A DNA stretch of 64,000 bases, taken from positions 62,001 through 126,000 of the forward strand of contig NW_027488926.1 of the NCBI RefSeq assembly GCF_050948215.1, in the 5' to 3' direction. Below the pieces are notes generated by a model. That model searched no databases, was not told the origin of the DNA, and saw only the letters and a program-made list of their open reading frames with translations. Both the position numbers and the translations under genes were made by a program. Positions within the stretch are counted from its first letter, which is position 1, and every line of letters begins with the position of its first letter. Source of the stretch: Halictus rubicundus (Eukaryota > Arthropoda > Insecta > Hymenoptera > Halictidae). Below, in pieces: positions 1 through 13,280 of this stretch.

Positions 1-314
1 AATCCTATATCCTATTCTCTATCCTATCCTACCCTCTATGATATCCTATCCTCTATCCTAACCTATTCTCTATCCTATCCTATCCTCTATCCTATCCTAT
101 CCTCTATCCTATCCTATCCTCTATCCTATCCTATCCTCTATCCTATCCTATCCTCTATCCTATCCTATCCTCTATCCTATCCTATCCACTATCCTATCCT
201 ATCCTCTATCCTATCCTATCATCTATCCTATCCTATCCTATCCTATCCTATCCTCTATCCTATCCTATCCTCTATCCTATCCTATCCTCTATCCTATACT
301 ATCCGCTATCCTAT

Positions 315-379
315 CCAATCCTATATCCTATTCTCTATCCTATCCTATCCTCTATGATATCCTATCCTCTATCCTAACC
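315..379. repeat. Recurrent ~65-bp variant cassette (representative copy)
   Basis: Begins CCAATCCTATATCCTATTCT, passes through CTATGATATCC and ends at CTAACC. The same cassette recurs throughout both blocks, for example near 1,508, 2,451, 7,859, 9,419, 13,579, 22,090, 25,670, 29,368, 36,318, 45,738, 54,928, 57,428 and 63,401, with small changes (CTCGATCC versus CTCTATCC after it, or CTATTCTAACC). It supplies most of the TGA/TAA triplets that end plus-strand open frames, so it marks the higher-order register. Confidence 0.75.
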
Positions 380-1859
380 TATTCTCGATCCTATCCTATC
401 CTCTATCCTATCCTATCCTATCCTCTATCCTATCCTCTATCCTATCCTCTATCCTATCCAATCCTATATCCTATTCTCCATCCTATCCTATCCTCTACCC
501 TATCCTATCCTCTATCAGATCCTATCCTCTATCCTATCCTATCCTCTATCCTATCGTATCCTATCCTCTATCCTATCCTATCCTCTATCCTATCGTATCC
601 TCTATCCTATCGTATCCTCTATCCTATCCTATCGTTTACCCTATCCTATGCTCTATCCTATCCTATTCTCTATCCTATCCTATCCTCTATCCTATCCTCT
701 ATTCTATCCAATCCTATATCCTATCCTCTATCATATCCTATCCTCTATCCTATCCTATCCTCTATCCTATCCTATCCTATCCTCTATCCTATCCTATCCT
801 CTATCCTATCCTATCCTCTATCGTATCCTATCCTCTATCCTATCCTATCCTCTATCCTATCCTATCCTATCCGCTATCCTATCCAATCCTATATCCTATT
901 CTCTATTCTATCCTATCCTCTATCCTATCCTATCCTCTATCCTATCCTATCCTCTATCCTATCCTATTCTCTATCCTATCCTATCCTCTATCCTATCCTA
1001 TCCTCTATCCTATCCTATCCTCTCTCCTATTCTATCCTCTATCCTATCCAATCCTATATCGTATCCTCTATCCTATCCTATCCTCTATCCTATCCTATCC
1101 ACTATCCTATCCTATCCTCTATCCTATCCTATCCTCTATCCTATCCTACCGTTTATCCTATCCTATCCTCTATCCTATCCTATTCTCTATCCTATCCTAT
1201 CCTCTATCCTATCCTATCCTCTATCGTATATTATCCTCTATCCTATCCTATTCTCTATCCTATTCTATCCTCTATCCTATCCTATTCTCCATCCGATCCT
1301 ATTCTCTATCCTATCCTATCCTCTATCCTATCCTATTCTCCATCCGATCCTATCCTCTATCCTATCTTATCCTCTATCCTATCCTATCCTCTATCCTATC
1401 CTATCCTCTATCCTATCCTATCCTCTATCCTATCCTATCCTATCCTCTATCTTATCCTATCCTCTATCCTATCCTATCCTCTATCATATCCTATCCTCTA
1501 TCCTATCCAATCCTATATCCTATTCTCTATCCTATCCTATCCTCTATGATATCCTATCCTCTATCCTAACCTATTCTCTATCCTATCCTATCCTCTATCC
1601 TATCCAATCCTATCCTCTATCATATCCTCTATCCTATCCTATCCCCTATCCTATCCTATCCTCTATCCTATCCTATCCTCTATCCTATCCTATTCTCTAT
1701 CCTATCCTATCCTCTATCCTATCCTATCCTCTATCCTATCCTATTCTCCATCCTATCCTATCCTCTATCCTATCCTATCCTCTATCCTATCCTATCCTCT
1801 ATCCTATCCTATTCTCTATCCTATCTTATCCTCTATCCTATCCTATTCTCTATCCTATC

Positions 1860-2520
1860 CTATCCTCTATCCTATGCTATCCTCTATCGTATCCTATCCT
1901 CTATCCTATCCTATCCTCTACCCTATCCTATCCTCTATCAGATCCTATCCTCTATCCTATCCTATCCTCTATCCTATCGTATCCTATCCTCTATCCTATC
2001 CTATCCTCTATCCTATCGTATCCTCTATCCTATCGTATCCTCTATCCTATCCTATCGTTTATCCTATCCTATGCTCTATCCTATCCTATTCTCTATCCTA
2101 TCCTATCCTCTATCCTATCCTCTATTCTATCCAATCCTATATCCTATCCTCTATCATATCCTATCCTCTATCCTATCCTATCCTCTATCCTATCCTATCC
2201 TATCCTCTATCCTATCCTATCCTCTATCCTATCCTATCCTCTATCGTATCCTATCCTCTATCCTATCCTATCCTCTATCCTATCCTATCCTATCCGCTAT
2301 CCTATCCAATCCTATATCCTATTCTCTATTCTATCCTATCCTATCCTCTATCCTATCGTATCCTCTATCCTATCCTATCCTATCCTATCCTCTATCCTAT
2401 CCTATCCTCTATCCTATCCTATCCTCTATCCTATACTATCCGCTATCCTATCCAATCCTATATCCTATTCTCTATCCTATCCTATCCTCTATGATATCCT
2501 ATCCTCTATCCTAACCTATT
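1860..2520. repeat. Satellite block duplicated at 14.7-15.4 kb
   Basis: The order of variants around TATGCTATCC at 1,874, through two CAGATCC and several CGTATCC sites to CTATGATATCC at about 2,494, is repeated 12,847 bp away at 14,721-15,341 without visible length change. Related blocks start near 59,291 and 63,768. It is one of several interleaved higher-order families in the first 18 kb, which I could not resolve into clean tandem units. Confidence 0.65.
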
Positions 2521-5500
2521 CTCGATCCTATCCTATCCTCTATCCTATCCTATCCTATCCTCTATCCTATCCTCTATCCTATCCAATCCTATATCCTATT
2601 CTCCATCCTATCCTATCCTCTACCCTATCCTATCCTCTATCAGATCCTATCCTCTATCCTATCCTATCCTCTATCCTATCGTATCCTATCCTCTATCCTA
2701 TCCTATCCTCTATCCTATCGTATCCTCTATCCTATCGTATCCTCTATCCTATCCTATCGTTTATCCTATCCTATGCTCTATCCTATCCTATTCTCTATCC
2801 TATCCTATCCTCTATCCTATGCTATCCTCTATCGTATCCTATCCTCTATCCTATCCTATCCTCTATCCTATCCTATCCTCTATCCTATCCAATCCTATAT
2901 CCTATTCTCTATCCTATCCTATCCTCTATGATATCCTATCCTCTATCCTAACCTATTCTCGATCCTATCCTATCCTCTATCCTATCCTATCCTATCCTCT
3001 ATCCTATCCTCTATCCTATCCTCTATCCTATCCAATCCTATATCCTATTCTCCATCCTATCCTATCCTCTACCCTATCCTATCCTCTATCAGATCCTATC
3101 CTCTATCCTATCCTATCCTCTATCCTATCGTATCCTATCCTCTATCCTATCCTATCCTCTATCCTATCGTATCCTCTATCCTATCGTATCCTCTATCCTA
3201 TCCTATCGTTTACCCTATCCTATGCTCTATCCTATCCTATTCTCTATCCTATCCTATCCTCTATCCTATCCTCTATTCTATCCAATCCTATATCCTATCC
3301 TCTATCATATCCTATCCTCTATCCTATCCTATCCTCTATCCTATCCTATCCTATCCTCTATCCTATCCTATCCTCTATCCTATCCTATCCTCTATCGTAT
3401 CCTATCCTCTTTCCTATCCTATCCTCTATCCTATCCTATCCTATCCGCTATCCTATCCAATCCTATATCCTATTCTCTATTCTATCCTATCCTCTATCCT
3501 ATCCTATCCTCTATCCTATCCTATCCTCTATCCTATCCTATTCTCTATCCTATCCTATCCTCTATCCTATCCTATCCTCTATCCTATCCTATCCTATCCT
3601 CTCTCCTATTCTATCCTCTATCCTATCCAATCCTATATCGTATCCTCTATCCTATCCTATCCTCTATCCTATCCTATCCACTATCCTATCCTATCCTCTA
3701 TCCTATCCTATCCTCTATCCTATCCTACCGTTTATCCTATCCTATCCTCTATCCTATCCTATTCTCTATCCTATCCTATCCTCTATCCTATCCTATCCTC
3801 TATCGTATATTATCCTCTATCCTATCCTATTCTCTATCCTATTCTATCCTCTATCCTATCCTATTCTCCATCCGATCCTATTCTCTATCCTATCCTATCC
3901 TCTATCCTATCCTATTCTCCATCCGATCCTATCCTCTATCCTATCTTATCCTCTATCCTATCCTATCCTCTATCCTATCCTATCCTCTATCCTATCCTAT
4001 CCTATCCTCTATCTTATCCTATCCTCTATCCTATCCTATCCTCTATCATATCCTATCCTCTATCCTATCCAATCCTATATCCTATTCTCTATCCTATCCT
4101 ATCCTCTATGATATCCTATCCTCTATCCTAACCTATTCTCTATCCTATCCTATCCTCTATCCTATCCAATCCTATCCTCTATCATATCCTCTATCCTATC
4201 CTATCCCCTATCCTATCCTATCCTCTATCCTATCCTATCCTCTATCCTATCCTATTCTCTATCCTATCCTATCCTCTATCCTATCCTATCCTCTATCCTA
4301 TCCTATTCTCCATCCTATCCTATCCTCTATCCTATCCTATCCTCTATCCTATCCTATCCTCTATCCTATCCTATTCTCTATCCTATCTTATCCTCTATCC
4401 TATCCTATCCTCTATCCTATCCTATCCTCTATCCTATCCTATCCTCTATCCTATCCTATCCTCTATCCTATCCTATCCTCTATCCTATCTTATCCACTAT
4501 CCTATCCTATCCTCTATCCTATCCTATCCTCTATCCTATCCTATCCTATCCTATCCTCTATCCTATCCTATCCTCTATCCTATCCTATCCTATCCTATCC
4601 TCTATCCTATCCTATCCTCTATCCTATCCTATCCTATCCTCTATCCTATCCTCTATCCTATCCAATCCTATATCCTATTCTCCATACTATCCTATCCTCT
4701 ATCCTATCCTATCCTCTATCAGATCCTATCCTCTATCCTATCCTATCCTCTATCCTATCCTATCCTCTATCCTATCCTATTCTCTATCCTATCCTATCTT
4801 TCTATCCTATCCTATCCTCTATCCTATCCTATCCTCTATCCTATCCTATCCTCTATCGTATCCTATCCTCTTTCCTATCCTATCCTCTATCCTATCCTAT
4901 CCTATCCGCTATCCTATCCAATCCTATATCCTATTCTCTATTCTATCCTATCCTCTATCCTATCCTATCCTCTATCCTATCCTATCCTCTATCCTATCCT
5001 ATTCTCTATCCTATCCTATCCTCTATCCTATCCTATCCTCTATCCTATCCTATCCTCTCTCCTATTCTATCCTCTATCCTATCCAATCCTATATCGTATC
5101 CTCTATCCTATCCTATCCTCTATCCTATCCTATCCACTATCCTATCCTATCCTCTATCCTATCCTATCCTCTATCCTATCCTACCGTTTATCCTATCCTA
5201 TCCTCTATCCTATCCTATTCTCTATCCTATCCTATCCTCTATCCTATCCTATCCTCTATCGTATATTATCCTCTATCCTATCCTATTCTCTATCCTATTC
5301 TATCCTCTATCCTATCCTATTCTCCATCCGATCCTATTCTCTATCCTATCCTATCCTCTATCCTATCCTATTCTCCATCCGATCCTATCCTCTATCCTAT
5401 CTTATCCTCTATCCTATCCTATCCTCTATCCTATCCTATCCTCTATCCTATCCTATCCTATCCTCTATCTTATCCTATCCTCTATCCTATCCTATCCTCT

Positions 5501-8500
5501 ATCATATCCTATCCTCTATCCTATCCAATCCTATATCCTATTCTCTATCCTATCCTATCCTCTATGATATCCTATCCTCTATCCTAACCTATTCTCTATC
5601 CTATCCTATCCTCTATCCTATCCAATCCTATCCTCTATCATATCCTCTATCCTATCCTATCCCCTATCCTATCCTATCCACTATCCTATCCTATCCTCTA
5701 TCCTATCCTATTCTCTATCCTATCCTATCCTCTATCCTATCCTATCCTCTATCCTATCCTATTCTCCATCCTATCCTATCCTCTATCCTATCCTATCCTC
5801 TATCCTATCCTATCCTCTATCCTATCCTATTCTCTATCCTATCTTATCCTCTATCCTATCCTATCCTCTATCCTATCCTATCCTCTATCCTATCCTATCC
5901 TCTATCCTATCCTATCCTCTATCCTATCCTATCCTCTATCCTATCTTATCCACTATCCTATCCTATCCTCTATCCTATCCTATCCTCTATCCTATCCTAT
6001 CCTATCCTATCCTCTATCCTATCCTATCCTCTATCCTATCCTATCCTATCCTATCCTCTATCCTATCCTATCCTCTATCCTATCCTATCCTATCCTCTAT
6101 CCTATCCTCTATCCTATCCAATCCTATATCCTATTCTCCATACTATCCTATCCTCTATCCTATCCTATCCTCTATCAGATCCTATCCTCTATCCTATCCT
6201 ATCCTCTATCCTATCCTATCCTCTATCCTATCCTATTCTCTATCCTATCCTATCTTTCTATCCTATCCTATCCTCTATCCTATCCTATCCTCTCTCCTAT
6301 TCTATCCTCTATCCTATCCAATCCTATATCGTATCCTCTATCCTATCCTATCCTCTATCCTATCCTATCCACTATCCTATCCTATCCTCTATCCTATCCT
6401 ATCCTCTATCCTATCGTATCCTCTATCCTATCCTATCGTTTATCCTATCCTATCCTCTATCCTATCCTATTCTCTATCCTATCCTATCCTCTATCCTATC
6501 CTATCCTCAATCCTATCCTATCCTCTATCGTATATTATCCTCTATCCTATCCTATTCTCTATCCTATCCTATTCTCTATCCTATCCTACCCTCTATCCTA
6601 TCCTATTCTCCATCCGATCCTATCCTCTATCCTATCTTATCCTCTATCCTATCCTATCCTCTATCCTATCCTATCCTCTATCCTATCCTATCCTATCCTC
6701 TATCTTATCGTATCCTCTATCATATCCTATAGTCTATCCTATCCTATCGTTGATCCTATCCTATCCTCTATCCTATCCTATCCTCTATCCTATCGTATCC
6801 TCTATCATATCCTATCCTCTATCCTATCCAATCCTATATCCTATTCTCTATCCTATCCTATCCTCTATGATATCCTATCCTCTATTCTAACCTATTCTCT
6901 ATCCTATCCTATCCTCTATCCTATCCTATCCTATCCTCTATCCTATCCTCTATCCTATCCTATCCTATCGTTTATCCTATCCTATCCTCTATCCTATCCT
7001 ATCCTCTAACATATCCTATCCGCTATCCTATCCTATCCTCTATCCTATTCTATCCTCTATCCTATCCAATCCTATATCCTATTCTCTATCCTATCCTATC
7101 CGCTATTCTATCCTATCCTCTATCCTATCCTATCCTCTATCCTATCATATCCTCTATCCTATCCTATCCCCTATCCTATGCTATCCTCTATCCTATCCTA
7201 TCCTCTATCCTATCCTATCCTCTATCCTATCCTATCCTCTATCCTATCCTATTCTCTATCCTATCCTATCCTCTATCCTATGCTATCCTCTATCGTATCC
7301 TATCCTTTATCCTATCCTATCCTCTATCCTATCCTATCCGCTATCCTATCCAATCCTATATCCTATTCTCTATCCTATCCTATCCTCTATGATATCCTAT
7401 CCTCTATCCTATACTATCCTCTATCCTATCCTATCCTCTATCCTATCCTATCCTCTATCCTATCCTATCCTCTATCCTATCCTATTCTCCATCCTATCCT
7501 ATCCTCTATCCTATCCTATCCTCTATCCTATCCTATCCTCTATCCTATCCTGTCCTCTATCCTATCCTATCCTATCCTCTATCCTATCCTATCCTCTATC
7601 ATATCCTATCCTCTATCCTATCCTATCGTTTATCCTATCCTATCCTCTATCCTATCCTATCCTCTATCCTATCCTATCCTCTATCCTATCCTATCGTTTA
7701 TCCTATCCTATCCTCTATCCTATCCTATCGTTTATCCTATCCTATCCTCTATCCTATCCTATCCTCTATCCTATCCAATCCTCTATCCTATCCTATCCTC
7801 TATCCTATCCTATCCTCTATCCTATCCTATCCTCTATCCTATTCTATCCTCTATCCTATCCAATCCTATATCCTATTCTCTATCCTATCCTATCCTCTAT
7901 GATATCCTATCCTCTATCCTAACCTATTCTCTATCCTATCCTATCCTCCATCCTATCCTATCATATCCTCTATCCTATCCTATCCCCTATCCTATCCTAT
8001 CCTCTATCCTATCCTATCCTCTATCCTATCCTATCCTCTATCCTATCCTATCCTCTATCCTATCCTATCCTCTATCCTATCCTATCCTCTATCCTATCCT
8101 ATCCACTATCCTATCCTATCCTCTATCCTATCCTATCCTCTATCCTATCCTATCCTATCCTATCCTCTATCCTATCCTATCCTCTATCCTATCCTATCCT
8201 ATCCTCTATCCTATCCTCTATCCTATCCAATCCTATATCCTATTCTCCATCCTATCCTATCCTCTATCCTATCCTATCCTCTATCAGATCCTATCCTCTA
8301 TCCTATCCTATCCTCTATCCTATCGTATCCTATCCTCTATCCTATCCTATCCTCTATCCTATCGTATCCTCTATCCTATCGTATCCTCTATCCTATCCTA
8401 TCGTTTATCCTATCCTATCCTCTATCCTATCCTATTCTCTATCCTATCCTATCCTCTATCCTATCCTATCCTCTATCCTATCCTATCCTCTATCGTATAT

Positions 8501-10419
8501 TATCCTCTATCCTATCCTATTCTCTATCCTATCCTATTCTCTATCCTATCCTATCCTCTATCCTATCCTATTCTCCATCCGATCCTATCCTCTATCCTAT
8601 CTTATCCTCTATCCTATCCTATCCTATCCTCTATCCTATCCTATCCTATCCTATCCTATCCTCTATCCTATCCTATCCTCTATCCTATCCTATCCTCTAT
8701 CGTATATTATCCTCTATCCTATCCTATTCTCTATCCTATCCTATTCTCTATCCTATCCTATCCTCTATCCTATCCTATTCTCCATCCGATCCTATCCTCT
8801 ATCATATCCTATCCTCTATCCTATCCTATCGTTTATCCTATCCTATCCTCTATCCTATCCTATCCTCTAACATATCCTATCCGCTATCCTATCCTATCCT
8901 CTATCCTATTCTATCCTCTATCCTATCCAATCCTATATCCTATACTCTATCCTATCCTATCCTCTATTCTATCCTATCCTCTATCCTATCCTATCCTCTA
9001 TCCTATCATATCCTCTATCCTATCCTATTCTCTATCCTATCCTATCCTCTATCCTATCCTATTCTCTATCCTATCCTATCCTCTATCCTATGCTATCCTC
9101 TATCCTATCCTATTCTCCATCCTATCCTATCCTCTATCCTATCCTATCCTCTATCCTATCCTATCCTCTATCCTATCCTATCCTCTATCCTATCCTATCC
9201 TATCCTCTATCCTATCCTATCCTCTATCATATCCTATCCTCTATCCTATCCTATCGTTTATCCTATCCTATCCTCTATCCTATCCTATCCTCTATCCTAT
9301 CCTATCCTCTATCCTATCCTATCCTCTATCCTATCCAATCCTCTATCCTATCCTATCCTCTATCCTATCCTATCCTCTATCCTATCCTATCCTCTATCCT
9401 ATTCTATCCTCTATCCTATCCAATCCTATATCCTATTCTCTATCCTATCCTATCCTCTATGATATCCTATCCTCTATCCTAACCTATTCTCTATCCTATC
9501 CTATCCTCCATCCTATCCTATCATATCCTCTATCCTATCCTATCCCCTATCCTATCCTATCCTCTATCCTATCCTATCCTCTATGATATCCTATCCTCTA
9601 TCCTAACCTATTCTCTATCCTATCCTATTCTCTATCCTATCTTATCCTCTATCCTATCCTATCCTCTATCCTATCCTATCCTCTATCCTATCCAATCCTC
9701 CATCCTATCCTATCCTCTATCCTATCCTATCCTCTATCCTATCCTATCCTCTATCCTATCCTATCCTCTATCCTATTCTATCCTCTATCCTATCCAATCC
9801 TATATCCTATTCTCTATCCTATCCTATCCTCTATGATATCCTATCCTCTATCCTAACCTATTCTCTATCCTATCCTATCCTCTATCCTATCCTATCCTCT
9901 ATCCTATCCTATCCTCTATCCTATCCTATCCTCTATCCTATCCTATCCTCTATCCTATCATATCCTCTATCCTATCTTATCCACTATCCTATCCTATCCT
10001 CTATCCTATCCTATCCTCTATCCTATCCTATCCTATCCTATCCTCTATCCTATCCTATCCTCTATCCTATCCTATCCTATCCTATCCTCTATCCTATCCT
10101 ATCCTCTATCCTATCCTATCCTATCCTCTATCCTATCCTCTATCCTATCCAATCCTATATCCTATTCTCCATCCTATCCTATCCTCTATCCTATCCTATC
10201 CTCTATCAGATCCTATCCTATCCTCTATCCTATCCTATTCTCTATCCTATCCTATCCTCTATCCTATCCTATCCTCTATCCTATCCTATCCTCTCTCCTA
10301 TTCTATCCTCTATCCTATCCAATCCTATATCGTATCCTCTATCCTATCCTATCCTCTATCCTATCTTATCCTCTATCCTATCCTATCCTCTATCCTATCC
10401 TATCCTCTATCCTATCCTA

Positions 10420-13280
10420 TCCCCTATCGTATCCTATCCTTTATCCTATCCTATCCTCTATCCTATCCTATCCGCTATCCTATCCAATCCTATATCCTAT
10501 TCTCTATCCTATCCTATCCTCTATGATATCCTATCCTCTATCCTATACTATCCTCTATCCTATCCTATCCTCTATCCTATCCTATCCTCTATCCTATCCC
10601 ATCCTCTATCCTATCCTATTCTCTATCCTATCCTATCCTCTATCCTATCCTATTCTCTATCCTATCCTATCCTCTATCCTATCCTATCCTCTATCCTATC
10701 CTATTCTCCATCCTATCCTATCCTCTATCCTATCCTATCCTCTATCCTATCCTATCCTCTATCCTATCCTATCCTCTATCCTATCCTATCCTATCCTCTA
10801 TCCTATCCTATCCTCTATCATATCCTATCCTCTATCCTATCCTATCGTTTATCCTATCCTATCCTCTATCCTATCCTATCCTCTATCCTATCCTATCCTC
10901 TATCCTATCGTATCCTCTATCCTATCCTATCGTTTATCCTATCCTATGCTCTATTCTATCCTATTCTCTATCCTATCCTATCCTCTATCCTATCCTCTAT
11001 TCTATCCAATCCTATATCCTATCCTCTATCATATCCTATCCTCTATCCTATCCAATCCTATATCCTATCCTCTATCATATCCTATCCTCTATCCTATCCT
11101 ATCCTCTATCCTATCCTATCCTATCCTCTATCCTATCCTATCCTCTATCCTATCCTATCCTCTATCGTATCCTATCCTCTATCCTATCCTATCCTCTATC
11201 CTATCCTATCCTCTATCCTATCCTATCCGCTATCCTATCCAATCCTATATCCTATTCTCTATTCTATCCTATCCTCTATCCTATCCTATCCTCTATCCTA
11301 TCCTATCCTCTATCCTATCCTATTCTCTATCCTATCCTATCCTCTATCCTATCCTATCCTCTATCCTATCCTATCCTCTCTCCTATTCTATCCTCTATCC
11401 TATCCAATCCTATATCGTATCCTCTATCCTATCCTATCCTCTATCCTATCCTATCCACTATCCTATCCTATCCTCTATCCTATCCTATCCTCTATCCTAT
11501 CGTATCCTCTATCCTATCCTATCGTTTATCCTATCCAATCCTCTATCCTATCCTATTCTCTATCCTATCCTATCCTCTATCCTATCCTATCCTCTATCCT
11601 ATCCTATCCTCTATCGTATATTATCCTCTATCCTATCCTATTCTCTATCCTATCCTATTCTCTATCCTATCCTATCCTCTATCCTATCCTATTCTCCATC
11701 CGATCCTATCCTCTATCCTATCTTATCCTCTATCCTATCCTATCCTCTATCCTATCCTATCCTCTATCCTATCCTATCCTATCCTCTATCTTATCCTATC
11801 CTCTATCATATCCTATCCTCTATCCTATCCTATCGTTTATCCTATCCTATCCTCTATCGTATCCTATTCTCTATCCTATCCTATTCTCTATCCTATCCTA
11901 TCCTCTATCCTATCCTATTCTCCATCCGATCCTATCCTCTATCCTATCTTATCCTCTATCCTATCCTATCCTCTATCCTATCCTATCCTCTATCCTATCC
12001 TATCCTATCCTCTATCCTATCCTATCCTCTATCCTATCCTATCCTCTATCCTATCCTATCCGCTATCCTATCCAATCCTATATCCTATTCTCTATTCTAT
12101 CCTATCCTCTATCCTATCCTATCCTCTATCCTATCCTATCCTCTATCCTATTATATTCTCTATCGTATCCTATCCTCTATCCTATCCTATCCTCTATCCT
12201 ATCCTATCCTCTCTCCTATTCTATCCTCTATCCTATCCAATCCTATATCGTATCCTCTATCCTATCCTATCCTCTATCCTATCCTATCCACTATCCTATC
12301 CTATCCTCTATCCTATCCTATCCTCTATCCTATCGTATCCTCTATCCTATCCTATCGTTTATCCTATCCAATCCTCTATCCTATCCTATTCTCTATCCTA
12401 TCCTATCCTCTATCCTATCCTATCCTCTATCCTATCCTATCCTCTATCGTATATTATCCTCTATCCTATCCTATTCTCTATCCTATCCTATTCTCTATCC
12501 TATCCTATCCTCTATCCTATCCTATTCTCCATCCGATCCTATCCTCTATCCTATCTTATCCTCTATCCTATCCTATCCTCTATCCTATCCTATCCTCTAT
12601 CCTATCCTATCCTATCCTCTATCTTATCCTATCCTCTATCATATCCTATCCTCTATCCTATCCTATCGTTTATCCTATCCTATCCTCTATCGTATCCTAT
12701 TCTCTATCCTATCCTATTCTCTATCCTATCCTATCCTCTATCCTATCCTATTCTCCATCCGATCCTATCCTCTATCCTATCTTATCCTCTATCCTATCCT
12801 ATCCTCTATCCTATCCTATCCTCTATCCTATCCTATCCTATCCTCTATCTTATCCTATCCTCTATCATATCCTATCCTCTATCCTATCCTATCGTTTATC
12901 CTATCCTATCCTCTATCCTATCCTATCCTCTATCCTATCCTATTCTCTATCCTATCCTATCCTCTATCGTATCCTATCCTCTATCCTATCCTATCCTCTA
13001 TCCTATCCTATCCTCTATCCTATCCTATCCTCTATCCTATCCTATCCTCTATCCTATCCTATCCTCTATCCTATCCTATCCTCTATCATATCCTATCCTC
13101 TATCCTATCCAATCCTATATCCTATTCTCTATCCTATCCTATCCTCTATGATATCCTATCCTCTATCCTAACCTATTCTCTATCCTATCCTATCCTCTAT
13201 CCTATCCTCTATCCTATCCTCTATCCTATCCTCTATCCTATCCTCTATCCTCTATCCTATCCTATCGTTTATCCTATCCT
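10420..13280. repeat. Distant copy of the satellite block at 52.2-55.1 kb
   Basis: The variant order from the TATCCCATCC site (about 10,596) through the terminal 12-bp unit run (13,197-13,256) matches 52.2-55.07 kb at an offset of 41,803 bp, rising to 41,820 bp at the right end. That is a difference of exactly one 17-bp unit. The start also matches 42.85-43.1 kb. It shows dispersal of blocks over tens of kilobases within the array. Confidence 0.7.

Noticed and set aside
648..2951. Long plus-strand open frames encoding SYPILYPILSSIL-type repeats, here and throughout both satellite blocks (up to ~880 codons).
   Set aside because: They follow directly from the 17-bp satellite, which lacks stop codons in all three plus frames. 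Overlapping frames give the same peptide, there is no independent start context, and no domain is present.
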